Notes under the pieces: model-generated
What the model was told of the DNA's origin: nothing
Database searches by the model: none
The model's input: the letters and a program-made list of their open reading frames with translations, nothing else
Assembly: GCA_032158295.1 (NCBI GenBank)
Contig: CM063245.1
Location: forward strand, 25,229,726-25,293,725
Length of the DNA stretch: 64,000 nucleotides
Direction of reading: 5' to 3'
DNA from: Pycnopodia helianthoides
Lineage: Eukaryota > Echinodermata > Asteroidea > Forcipulatida > Asteriidae
In this document: positions 1-13,639 of the stretch, in pieces
Numbering within the stretch: the stretch's first letter is position 1
Layout of the letters: every line of letters begins with the position of its first letter
Made by a program: the position numbers and the translations under genes

Positions 1-7
1 TCTATAG

Positions 8-201
8 CTGCCTGGTGTTCAAGAGTTGCCCACACCAACCAGTGGTTTCGTGTGTCGCTTAATGAGACAGTCACCCTCACCGGCCTCATCACACAGGGAC
101 GGCATTCCAGTAATAAATGGATAACAGTATTCAAAGTGAAGCTCGGTGTCGTTGATAATCAGTTGGAGTATGTGACTGGAACCGACGGGTTGCCAATTAA
201 G
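8..201 (+). CDS. Discoidin (FA58C) gene copy 1, middle domain exon
   Basis: This exon encodes the central part of an F5/8 type C domain, a secreted beta-barrel that in this family usually binds lipids or glycans. The window opens on a splice acceptor (tag before 8), and the frame runs open to an AAG/GTAAAG donor at 201/202. Recognisable residues are NQWFRVSL near the start, then VTLTGLITQG, FKVKLG and DNQLEYV, the usual FA58C order. Length (194 nt) and phases (1 in, 0 out) are identical to the exon at 29245-29438. Upstream exons of this copy lie outside the window. Domain assignment is from family knowledge. Some unusual residues (AWCSRVAHTNQ against AGWSSIVTDINQ in copy 2) suggest relaxed or divergent selection. 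Confidence 0.85.
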
Positions 202-1570
202 GTAAAGTCCGATCAACACAACTGCATTTTTTACACAACAACATAATTTTGGACCAAGCTATAGCTAAAGTGCCTTATATTTATGTTACTTCATTTTGTA
301 TTTTTGCATTTTCTCTCTTGCTTCTAGGGGAAAAAAAACCATACCTTTTTGTGGAAGAGTATTCTCTCCAGTATTCATTAAACACACACAATACAATGAA
401 CCTGTGTAAGCCACATATGGGTACATACGTTTTAGTGACTACAACGAAAATTATGTTTATTTTTCGAAGGAGATTTTGTGCGCATTCATGTTTCAGGCTT
501 ATTTCGGTTCCGGTGTCATGGGAGATTTTGTTCCCAGTTGTCTGTCCCCCATACTGCAAATTAACACGGGCTGAAGGACGGTGAGTCAAAAGAGGGCGCT
601 ATCAGACAAATGTCTACACAATTTGCCGTTTGAGGGCAACCTAAATAAGGAACGTTGAACGGAATATATGTTTTGAAGATTGATATTTCTCCATAATCAG
701 CGAGCATTATAAACTAATTAATTGCCAGAGATAAATTGATAAATCTTTTTCTTCAAATACTTGTTATTCATGCAGACATAACATAATGACTCATTGTATT
801 TTAATTAAGGGTTTAGTCGAATGAGACAATTTTTTAAGGCAAGCGTCTTCTCTGCAAGCAAAATGTACACTTTGGTGGAAAAAGAGCTATGGAGCAATTT
901 CTAAGTCAGGCTGACCTGGAATCTGGTTTCAAAAAAAGGATTTTGACCCAGACTCTGCGTGAATTTGACCCTGATCTGGGACAAGTTAACACAGATTCCG
1001 GGTCATACTGACCAGAAATGGGTCAGGCCCCTCGGAATCCAAGTCAATTTTGACCCGGGAGTTTTGAGAGTGTATGAACCACCTGTGTAAATTCTTATTA
1101 TCGAAATTGTTGTTCCCCATTTCTGATATACCAATGGCACAGCAAATCAAAGGGGGAACTTACATGATTATGGTCACACTGTAGTCATTTGACACAAAAC
1201 ACCAAGCACATAAAAAAGGCACAATCTCCTTGCAGTGGTAAGGTTTTGCATGTCCAAGCCTTCCCAGGGTGAACGAACTTTCCTTACCTAGTGCAAAGCG
1301 GTGTCTTTCAATTAATGTTAATGAGTAAACACAATTTGTTTACAACGGTACAGTCGATGACTGTGCGAGAGTGCAGCGAAGGGGGAATGAGTAACTAGCT
1401 AGAGGTGACCAGGGACCATGTGGAAGGATTTATAAAAAAAATCATGATTATTCATTTTTGTGTGGAGGTTTTTCCCACCAAGTCGTGCACCGAAGGGTTT
1501 AGTTAGTCACATACGGCGCTCCATACATCAGCTTACACTTTGGATCATAATTTCTTTCTTTTTTCTTCAG
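202..1570 (+). other. Intron of discoidin gene copy 1
   Basis: No coding signal is seen. It aligns by eye with the copy 2 intron: 202-356 matches 29439-29515, and 528-1570 matches 33980-35103. The stretch between about 357 and 528 is replaced in copy 2 by a 4.5 kb repeat insertion. It ends in a good pyrimidine-rich acceptor (ttttcttcag, 1561-1570). Confidence 0.7.
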
Positions 1571-1706
1571 TTTCCGGGTAACACAGACGCTGACACACCA
1601 GTAACTCAACTTTTACCGGTGGCTGTGAGGGCAAAAGTGCTCATGATAGAACCAGTCACGTGGTTCAATGCAATTTGCATCCGCTTTGAGTTACTTGGCT
1701 GCAGAG
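1571..1706 (+). CDS. Discoidin (FA58C) gene copy 1, C-terminal domain exon
   Basis: The exon follows ttttcttcag and ends at TGC AGA G/gtacg (phase 0 in, phase 1 out; 136 nt). It encodes the end of the FA58C fold: FPGNTDADTPVTQLL, then VRAKVLMIEPVTW, then ICIRFELLGC, the classic closing strand whose cysteine normally pairs with the first domain cysteine. The exon at 35104-35239 has the same length and phase. The next exon is 5.4 kb away because a Penelope-like element and a hAT-like element sit in the intron; the same intron in copy 2 is 485 bp. The domain family is secure; the ligand is unknown. Confidence 0.88.
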
Positions 1707-1737
1707 GTACGTATTGTGTTATTTTTCTACATCAAAA

Positions 1738-1935
<198 letters not shown>

Positions 1936-2283
1936 CGAAAAACATATCCATTTATAGCAAAAAAGAGAGGCAAAGAACAATGGGATGGTATCCAGAAAAA
2001 GGAGGGAAAATTATAGCCAATCAGTGTTATTAGTTTACAAACAATGGGGCGGTCAAGAGCCAATGAGAGTTATGTGGTGGGGACAAAAGGATGGTCAGTG
2101 AAAGGGAGGATTACTGGACCAGGCGGGAGACATGAAAGGACAAGATTAAGGGGCACGAGGCATTGGGTATAATGCAATTAACAATAGGGAACAGGACCAA
2201 AGTATATACAGCAATGTGAAAGGGAGGTAATTATAGAACAACAAGTCTGTGGAGAGAAGGGGTTATTAGGAAAAGAACAGGTC

Positions 2284-2572
2284 GATCTCCAAAAAACTTG
2301 TCGAGAAAAAGAACGGTAACAGTTAGCCAGTGGAGAAAATATGATTTTTAAAACAACTTAAGAATGGAAAACAAATCAATCATTGAAAGAACAGGTTATT
2401 ACCAGTAATTGTATTTATATTACAAAGAATGATCTCCAAAAAACTTGTCGAGAAAAAGAACGGTAACAGTTAGCCAGTGGAGAAAATATGATTTTTAAAA
2501 CAACTTAAGAATGGAAAACAAATCAATCATTGAAAGAACAGGTTATTACCAGTAATTGTATTTATATTACAT
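2284..2572. repeat. 147-bp tandem duplication in PLE 3' untranslated region
   Basis: The block beginning gatctccaaaaaacttgtcg at 2284 starts again at 2431. About 142 bases match with no difference seen; the copies diverge only at the right edge (acaaagaat against acataaaat). This is either a recent duplication or an assembly artefact. Confidence 0.93.
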
Positions 2573-2607
2573 AAAATAAATAAGTAAGCAGTAAATGAAG
2601 TGGGAAT

Positions 2608-5518
<2,911 letters not shown>

Positions 5519-5921
5519 TTATAGTAATAGCAAATGAGAGAGTGCATAAAAGATCCAGGGGTGGGATGGGGCGGGGCCTTCAACCAACAACTTTCTATAA
5601 TAAACTGCTTTGCTTCGTTAAAAAAACCTATTGATAACAATATGTAATTTTCTCAACGAACCTATCATTCCCCAGGTTGAGACAAAATTGCGTGGATTTC
5701 TTTCAGTTTTGTAATGAATTAATTTTAAGTAGTCAACCTCTTGTTCAGTCTTTAATGAGTTAATTTTATGCAAAGTATTGTATTATGATACTCTAATTCT
5801 AGTACACTCGACCAATATCAAGTTGTCATGTTAAAGCACAAACAACTCGAAAGCCGAACATGATTTGAAGAAATTGGTGGAGTCACATAATGATCAAAGT
5901 TTAATATGAGGGCGTGCGCAT

Positions 5922-7050
5922 CAGTGGCGTCACCAGAGGGGGGGGGGGGGAGGGGGGCGGCGCCCCCCGCTCAGAACCCTTGCCCCCCGCTCAGAACCCT
6001 TGCCCCCCGCTCAGAACCCTTGCCCCCCCCCCCGCCCTCCCGCTCAGAACCCTTGCCCCCCGCTCAGAACCCTTGCCCCCCGCTCAGAACCCTTGCCCCC
6101 CTCTTCCCCCCCATATGGAATCACAGAAAAATTATATTCTTATAATATATAAATCGTTTAAGGCTGCATCAAATGCTGCCGTAAAAAGAACTTTTACTCA
6201 TATTAGTATGTGGACTATGACGCAGTCATGACAAATGCATGGGAACGTGCGCGCGCGATCGTATTGGCGGTAAATGTATGTTGTGGTTTTGCGGTTACAG
6301 AGAGTGCCGGCAAGTCACAAAGTTCGGTTTAATGCGTGGAGGTCTGAACGCAGGCCAAAATCTCCGTTAACACAACGTAGTCAGATGCACAACAGAGAGA
6401 TTTTAACAGCAAAATGGACAGCAAAAAAGGTAGCTTAGACCAATAAACTTCTCCATATCAAAGCGCCCGTCTTTGCCTCGTGCTCCAACACCTAAGAGGC
6501 AGAGACGGGAAAATACAGAAGATTCTGATGTGATACCATCAGAGTATTGCATGGACTCTGCATCCGAGGATTCCGCGCTATTTTAAATGTCCTTTTCATA
6601 ACTAAAATGTGATTATTATAATTACACCCACAATTTCAATTCTGTATTCTGATTTTTTTTTAATGGCTTACACTTGTCACAATTATTATGTTTTGGATAT
6701 TTACACTGAAATAAAGCAGACAAACAATAATTTAATTAGTACTCACAGAGCCTATTTTGAGAATGCCGTGTACAACTCTAAATTGATACTTGGTAATCAC
6801 TGTTGGTAATTTAATCCTTGTATACAGTCGAAAAGTTTTATCTTAAAAAAATGACAAGTTCTCTAAGACTTGGTTGTTTTCGCAATCTTGTGTTACCTGC
6901 AAACTATGTACACTGTTTTAGAACTGCATTGGTGTGTATCAACTATCAGTTAACATATTAAAGGATAATCTTGCACTTCTTTGGCCCCCCCAAATTTAAT
7001 CTTTGCCCCCGCTTCCCCCCCCCCAATGAAAATGTCTAGTTACGCCACTG
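5922..7050 (+). mobile_element. Non-autonomous hAT-like DNA transposon
   Basis: Imperfect terminal inverted repeats CAGTGGCGTCACCAG (5922-) and CTAGTTACGCCACTG (-7050) are flanked by 8-bp near-identical target duplications, gtgcgcat (5914-5921) and gtgcgaat (7051-7058). The copy 2 intron near 35615 carries a single gtgcgcgt at the same place, confirming an insertion. An 8-bp duplication and CAGTGGCG ends are typical of hAT elements. There is no transposase domain. A short open stretch ending at 6586 (SISKRPSLPRAP, then PKRQRRE, then SEDSALF-stop) and an ATG at 6414 may be leftovers of a parental N-terminal region with a basic nuclear-localisation-like patch. Confidence 0.87.
5963..6104. repeat. 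C-rich 20-bp minisatellite inside the hAT-like element
   Basis: Six copies of a unit like tgccccccgctcagaaccct, preceded by a G-rich run (5939-5958). Proline-rich translations across it are artefacts. The G- and C-runs make quadruplex or slippage plausible. Confidence 0.93.
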
Positions 7051-7137
7051 GTGCGAATGAATATAATAATTAGTATTTAGCAAAACCTGTATTGTTAATG
7101 ATTAACTGCATAACTTATTATACCTCCCCCACTGCAG

Positions 7138-7148
7138 ATTCTGAATAG
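7138..7148 (+). CDS. Discoidin gene copy 1, last coding exon
   Basis: After the acceptor ctgcag, the split codon G/AT gives D-S-E then TAG at 7146-7148, so the protein ends right after the FA58C domain (LLGCRDSE). The copy 2 exon at 35725-35735 gives the same three residues and stop. Downstream sequence (aggacgaaaccgaggg and beyond) is conserved between copies and is probably 3' untranslated. No clear polyadenylation signal could be assigned. Confidence 0.75.
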
Positions 7149-7690
7149 AGGACGAAACCGAGGGACGATGGTTCATGGTTCAGATGATTCACCAGAATTT
7201 GTCATTCACATAAATTAACAATTTAGTTGTTGTTAAAAGCATTTTATTAAAGAGGGAGGCATCAAGGTTAGATTCAGTTTTGTGATCCACTCATTTTCCA
7301 ATAGATAGAGTCCTTATGATAATGAGAAACAATTGTACAAGTCTCTAACCTCAGGTTATCAATGGTGTACAATACCACTGTGCCACGTGAATTTTTTGTC
7401 AAAATCCAAAACATTCGATGACGTCACATTTCAAATACGGTGGTCTGTGTATGAAAATCAATCCATACAGCATTGGCTTTGACCTTTTGACTGGCTTCTT
7501 TTGTACAAATCCATTTATTTTTGGTGCTCGATGATGTCACGTTTCAAATTTTGCTATGAAGGAGCATTTTACAACATTTTAACGTAAGGTTCGAGAATGG
7601 TCATTTCCCCATGACTTCCATGATGACTGTATCTATTGTCTTCATGATCACAGCGAGTCACAAAACTGAATCTGAGATTGTAGCCCCTCT

Positions 7691-7895
7691 TTAAAGGGGC
7701 ACTGTCGTCATGATCATAGTCTGCAGTGCATACTACACGCGCGCGCATTGACCTTCAAATAAAAATTAAAAAAAGCTTTAAATGGCGCCGCTGCTGTTAT
7801 TATCGCGCGTGTGTGTGTGCAGTAAGTGGGTGAGAGTTCTGAATTCAATATCTGGCCAGTGACTCGCTGTGATCACAAGGACAGTGCCCATTTAA
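7691..7895. mobile_element. MITE, TTAAAGGGGCACTGTC family
   Basis: Left end ttaaaggggcactgtcgtca is imperfectly inverted at the right end (gatcacaaggacagtgccca, then tttaa). A related element is at 36258-36590 in the duplicated flank and another at 28638-28868, so it is a dispersed family. No coding capacity. Confidence 0.75.
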
Positions 7896-8119
7896 CGAAT
7901 ATATTATTTTTAGAAAACGGTTTTTGTGTACATGAATTTTAATAGTCGTTTGTGTATTCAAAGTTTTTGATCACTTAGCAAGGGAGCAGTTGTGTTACTA
8001 TGTATTGTCATGGGGGGGGGGGCAGGCGAGGGTAAATCAAATTGAGGAGGGGTTTACACTTTAAATGGGATCGGCATAAAAAAACGGGCAGGCTCGAAAG
8101 CTTTTAAGTTCAACAACGT

Positions 8120-8235
8120 GAAAGGAGCTGTGTCGTCATGATCAAAGCAGGCATGTGGCTGTACATGAAATTATGAACTCTCACCCAGTCTCAATTCCCA
8201 GAACTTCTTTGTTCATGACGACACAGACCCTTTAA
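8120..8235. mobile_element. Short MITE relative
   Basis: The left end aaaggagctgtgtcgtcatg is inverted at the right as catgacgacacagacccttt. A longer related copy lies at about 36825-37025. Same family style as the neighbouring TTAAAGGGGCACTGTC element. Confidence 0.65.
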
Positions 8236-8334
8236 ACAAAGTTTGATTTTTAAATTGGGAACCTATTTGTTTTCTTATGAGTGGTAAAGGTGAGGGGGGT
8301 GGGGCGCTTGGAGAGAAAAAGTATGAATTGTCTC

Positions 8335-8690
8335 TTAAAGGCAGCGTATACCTTTAGAAATTGTCAAAGACTAGTAGTATCCTGACTTGGTGTATCCTAA
8401 CATCCTAAATAACAAACCTGGGCTCAATTGGTCATTGAAGTTGCAAGAAAATAAAGAAAGAAAAAACACCATTGTTGCATAGGATTATGTGATTTCAAAT
8501 GCGTGAAGCCTTTCTCAGATTCAAATATTTTAGTGAGAAATTACCTCTTTCTCCAAAACTACATTACTTCAGAGGGAGTCGTTTTTCAGAATGTTTTATA
8601 CTATCAGCAGATCTCAGGTGCTCCCTACCAAGTATGTTTTTATGGTAATGTATTTCTTGAGTAATTACCAAAAGTATCCACTGTTTTTAA
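8335..8690. mobile_element. MITE, TTAAAGG...TTACCAAAAGT family
   Basis: Starts ttaaaggcagcgtatacctt and ends gtaattaccaaaagtatcca followed by ctgtttttaa. It resembles the clearer family members at 42499-42849 and 55693-56096. A decayed orthologue is at about 37129-37447. Confidence 0.65.
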
Positions 8691-8800
8691 GCTCCAGTCG
8701 GACCTGACTATTGGTTCTACACACTTATTTCGGTTTGTGGTAACATCGTGTATAATCTTTCATACACACAAGGATATAACTGAAAACACATAAAACAACT

Positions 8801-11711
8801 GTGTGCAAACGCTTCAATAAAATAGGCGACCGTATTAAAGTTCTCAAGCGATGTTTTCGAAGCTTGCCACAAAATGTTCATTTTTACCAAGTTCTACTTG
8901 ATAAAATAAACAAATTAAAAAAAATGGTCATCAAAGAGATTCCCCCCCCCCCCCATTTTGGTCAAAAATTGTATTTTCCAATAATTTTTGTTTTTGTATT
9001 CCAAATACTATAAAACTATATGCACATTTTTGTTTTGACACCATCGATAACATTTAATATAACTTTCAGTATTCGGGTCACTGATGGGAACTCCATAATT
9101 GTTGGTTTCTCCTATTTGGGGGGAAAATCAATACTTTGTAGTTTTTCCACTAAGGTTACAATGATGAGGCCTGGTTGATGGTTCTATGGTATTTCTTGGC
9201 ATGAAAAGTTGGAAGCATGATATATTTTGAACCCTATACGGGCTGAAAACACAAAATCCAAGATGGCCACCGGATATGGCGGCCATTTTGAGTTCCCACA
9301 ATGCATTGAATACAATTTAGTCACACAACACTATACCAGGGGGGACAGGAACAAGTAGACATTTTGTCGAAAAAGACAAAAACCAAATAAAAAAACAAAA
9401 CATGCACACTTTTTGACCGTCATTAAAACTGTATTGTATGTATGAAAAGTATTACACAGCACTAGCCATAGACTTGATTTCAAGTCTGAGATTGTGGTTA
9501 TTTCTCTGCATCAGCCACGCAAAACGCCCCCACAGATTAATCTCAGACTTGACCCTCTTGTGTGTACGGGATGTTCATTTATTCACAACTGAAATTTACA
9601 TGACAACACTGATACCAGATGAATGACCAATCAGGAGGCCACAAAACCAATGTTGGCCGCGTCTATTGCAAGTAGGTTACAATCACATCATCTTTTTCTG
9701 TAAAATCTCATTGGTCTCAACTTGGTTTAATTTTTTTTATAGTGCTTCGTACGTATGGTATTTTTTAATTTATAGCTAAAATAGTACAAGATCTTAAAAT
9801 GTTGAAAAATAAACATATAATAATACCTGATTTTTACTAGACGATAAACTGTTAACCTATGGTTTGAATGGAATCGTCCAGTGATTTTTCTCCAACGTTT
9901 TATGATTTATTTTGAATTTGGGCCAAATAACAAGAATCGATTGTGTGTGTTTGTTTATTCTAAACTCAATTTGAATTACTGAACAGAGGCAGTTCAGTTA
10001 CAATGTGCATCAATACTGTATTTCGGTACTATATCCCGTGGTATAAACGGTTGAATTTGAATATGCATGTTATTGAAGGCTTCTGCGATTCTGACCAATC
10101 AGAGTGTTCCGTCCACTTTTGGACTAATTCGGCATAGGGTGTGTACAAACCGATGAACAAGATTCCCAAGTCTGTGATCGTAGGCTAATGACGGAGGTTA
10201 ATCCACAAGAGGGCGCTATTTCAGGCAATAATGTTTTGGTTATCGGGTAGACTAAAAGCCACGATTGCAGACTTGGAACCAAGTCTACACTAGCCACTGA
10301 GGAAGAATGTTGTAATTTTATACAACATTTCTATCTAACCCATGACAAACTTAGCAGATCAAGCTGTTCTTAAATGTTTTCCTCAAATACTTTGTCCTCA
10401 AATTTAGTAAGTAGTGCCTACAGAATGGAATGTCGGGTTTTGCACAATAAAATTGCGTATGAATCTTTAAATATATACGTGGTATATTGCTCATCAATAT
10501 GCATGGTTTGGTAATTGGCAATTAGGAAAACAATGCAGCTAGCTCTTTGTCTTGGTAAAATATTGAGCATTGCTCAGTCATAAAAAATTAAGTCAGAATA
10601 AATTGCTAATTGGATAGGGGCTTAGACGCCATGAAAACGGATTCTTAAAAATTAATAAAACATCTAGCCTTTTCAAAGGTTATAGGAAAGCATGTATACA
10701 GCAGAGGGATCAGAAATCCAATAATATTCTCTGAACTCAGACTCTATTTTTTGTCAACGCGGTGAAAAAAAGCTTTTGGTCGCTTCTTTACTAGCGCTGT
10801 ACTTGTAGATGAGATTTATATCTCAAGGGGTTACCAAACGCTGAAAATGTCATAATTTCAAAGTAGCTTCCAAAACTTGTATCGTTCTTTTAGTTCGTGT
10901 TTGAACCCTCAGCACAACAGGTATTGTCCATGCCGCTACGGCGTCCGTACGTTCGGGCGTCCGTCCATCCGGACGTTCGGACGCCTGGCTTTCGTTTCCT
11001 AACCGTAGCTTGAGTTAGAAGTGACATTTGGATTTGTTACTTGGGTTTGGGGTTGCCCTTGGGAAAAGAAAAGTATGGATTGTTTTAGGGCAAGTAAAGG
11101 CTGCTCAGGTGACTCACACAGAACACTTAGCCTCCTTGTACTAACGTGGTAACAAAATATATTCTACTATTTGATCTTATTTGTTTAAACTGTCAGAACA
11201 TTTGATAAAAGTGGTTTCGAAATAAACGAATCTGAATCTGATTGTCACTTATTTCTTTTGCTGTTGTTGTCTTAAATGAATGAATTTCCCCTTTAAATGA
11301 AAAAGACAGTCAGGTTCTTTAAAAAGGAAATAATACAAAAGCAAGAACCCCAAATCACCATAAGTTCCATTCAGACGAACCCCATCTCTGCAAAAGGTGT
11401 TTTTAGGTTGACAATATTTTTTGTTGTGCACATGGTATAAAACACAATAAAAATATAAATTTAATTCATTTTTTACTGTAATCTACTTTAAAAATAACAA
11501 CAAATCTGGAAAAAAATTCAACTGTGACCAGGGACCTCCATGCATCAGAAGGTTGAACAGCAACCCTTCAAGACCATCCCTGCACGCCCTCCACCACCAC
11601 GGAGATTAATCAAACCAACCCCCTATTGGCTTATCAAAATAATATGTCACTGCGAGTTTATCACGTTATTTGGATGGTCGTTATTTTGGATCAAGCCTAG
11701 AAACGTAGTGG
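8801..11711. other. Intergenic, no gene recognised
   Basis: AT-rich, with no convincing exon. Noted inside: opposed YY1-like matches (ccaagatggcc and ggcggccatttt) at about 9259-9295, a GC-rich inverted repeat at 10940-10985, and from about 11095 onward the flank that is repeated before the exon 1 copies at 46.5 and 56.4 kb. Confidence 0.5.
10940..10985. repeat. GC-rich hairpin
   Basis: GGCGTCCG and GCGTCCG on the left face CCGGAC and CGGACGCC on the right around tccat. It stands out in AT-rich surroundings. Could be a MITE core or simply a short palindrome. Confidence 0.6.
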
Positions 11712-11784
11712 ATGATGCGGTTCACAATCTCGTTGAAAATGGACGGAGCAACTTTCGCCTTTCTGATTGTGATGATGATCAAAG
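11712..11784 (+). CDS. Discoidin gene copy 2, exon 1 (signal peptide)
   Basis: In-frame ATGs occur at 11712, 11715 and 11739, after an in-frame TAG at 11706. The first gives MMRFTISLKMDGATFAFLIV followed by MMIK, a basic n-region and a hydrophobic core typical of a secretory signal. The donor is AAA G/gtaaga (phase 1), which joins exactly to the phase-1 acceptor at 25691 (G/GT, then FLVVSSHK). The same exon occurs at 46637-46709 and, broken, at 56483-56555; conservation between copies starts well upstream, so promoter sequence was duplicated too. I chose 11712 because it is the first ATG and supplies Arg and Lys; 11739 is also possible. Confidence 0.72.
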
Positions 11785-12449
11785 GTAAGATTTATCTTTT
11801 GACTCGCATTTACCGTATTCAATGAGCTCCGCGCTTGTTTCAATTGAGTAATCGAAATTGGTGAATCGAATCTATTTTTCGTTTTTTGTTTTTTTCTGAT
11901 CAATTTCGGCAAATGAGCGTCCAAGTTAAATGTCTATAGTTATTCTATTTCGTGTAAAATTGAAACTCCTCAAAACAGTCTTTCAACTTTGCTTCATGTA
12001 TAAAAAGCAACCTTTTTTCATCAACTGAAGAAAACGATTGCATGAACGTGAAAAAGGCTCCTTTTTCCCGAAAATTTACGGAGAATTACTTTTGTTTTTA
12101 TTAACCTCCAGAGTAAATTAAACGTGCGGTCGGCCTATTCAGTATTTTTTTGTGTATTGCGTTTGTGAAAAAAGACACTGAAACAGTTGAATGAAACCTC
12201 ATTTTTATAGTTCATTATCTTATCCGTTTGTTTGTTTTTGACAGTCTTAAGGAAACACGCAAACGCTATAATAGAAATAAGCAAAGCACATAGACGAGCA
12301 AATGAAGAGAAGAAATAAAACACATAGGGCCTATCCATAAAGAAAATATAATAACAAAAACAGTGAGCTGAAAGTGAGCATTTTGTAATCGACAAGCAAG
12401 TACAACATAGAAACCACAAAACTACTGTCAGCTACGAAAGTTCATTCGT

Positions 12450-12950
12450 TCCACCGAAAGTAAAAATTGCTTTATTTGCAAGTCCATGTTTGGTGAATCT
12501 TGTTTTTTAGAAGTATATGAATTATAAAAAAAAAAACAAGATTTGCAAATTACAGATTTCCAAAGAAAGGAAGATTTACTAAATGCAGACTTCCAAAAAA
12601 TAAAAGACTTGCCAAACATATACTTCCAAAAACAAGATTTGCTATAAGACTTTTTAAAAACCAAGATTCGCCAAACAAATAATTCCACAAAAACATGAAT
12701 TGCTAAATATGGACTTCAAAAACATAAGACTTGCCAAACATATATTTCACAAAAAGGGAAAAAAGACTTGCTAAATATTGGCTTCAAAAAAACAACACTC
12801 GCCAAACATATGATTCCAAAAGACAAGATTTGCTAAATATACTTGCAAAAAACAAGACTCGCCAAACATACGATTCCAAAAAACAAGATATAATTAAAAG
12901 AATAATATAAAATACTTGCAAAAAAATTATACTGCCGTTGTCAATAATGG
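12450..12950. repeat. Degenerate minisatellite, gccaaacata / aaacaagatttgc type
   Basis: Irregular tandem modules combining ttccaaaaaacaagatttgc, taaatat and gactcgccaaacata. The same array sits at the same distance after the exon 1 copies at 46.6 kb (47480-48060) and 56.5 kb (57790-57995), so it predates the duplications. Confidence 0.8.
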
Positions 12951-13197
12951 GCTTTCGTAATTAGCAAACTATAGCGGGCAAAAGAAATATATTTGCCTGC
13001 GCTGTAAAGCAGGCAATATTTGGCTCCCAGTTGAGAATGCCAGCTGCGAATTCCCAATTAATTACGACCGCAAAGTTAAGTTGCAAATTCGCGGACCGGC
13101 CAGCCGTGAGTTCCCTCAACCAAACCAGTCGCAGGAAGCGACAAAATTTAATCAACTGGTAATTTCACAATTAACCACTATTTCTTAGTCTTTAACT

Positions 13198-13588
13198 TTA
13201 AAGGAACATTAAAGAATTGTTTTTGCTAACAAAACAGTTGCTGGCAGTGTAAGCACTTTATGTAATCCACCATATACATAAACTGACAAACCTGTAGAAG
13301 TTTGAGATCGATCGGCCATCGGGGTCGCGAGAAAATAGTGAAAAACCGATTACACATTTGCATGAAATCATATAGATTCAACAAATAAATGAAATACTCT
13401 ATGAGCGATAAACTCCAATCGGAAAATTAGTTTATTCATTTCTCATCAAATATGACATTTCAGACATAAATAATTCAAGGGATGTTTTCTACTATCATTA
13501 TCATTAGACCGTGTAAGTTTTGTGTAAATCCGTAATCAAAAGTATATTTTACAAGTTTTTTCTTACCAATTCTGTAATGTTTCTTTAA
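13198..13588. mobile_element. MITE with TTTAAAGGAACATTA ends
   Basis: Left end tttaaaggaacattaaagaa mirrors the right end ttctgtaatgtttctttaa. The paralogous sites near 48360 (aactttaaattggttg) and 58210 (tttcaaaattggttg) lack it, so it is an insertion after duplication, with TTTAA-like target duplication. About 390 bp, no coding capacity. Confidence 0.82.
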
Positions 13589-13639
13589 GTGTTGTCAAAA
13601 AATAAATTCTTTTGCAGAAATGAAGTAATAACAACAAAA

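Larger units (their letters stand above)
7149..8800 (+). other. 3' flank of copy 1, duplicated at 35736-37550
   Basis: Conserved with the region after copy 2 but non-coding in both. It includes the probable 3' untranslated region and three small inverted-repeat elements listed separately. Confidence 0.6.

Noticed and set aside
5906..6231. Proline-rich proteins
   Set aside because: They translate the C-rich 20-bp minisatellite inside the hAT-like element.
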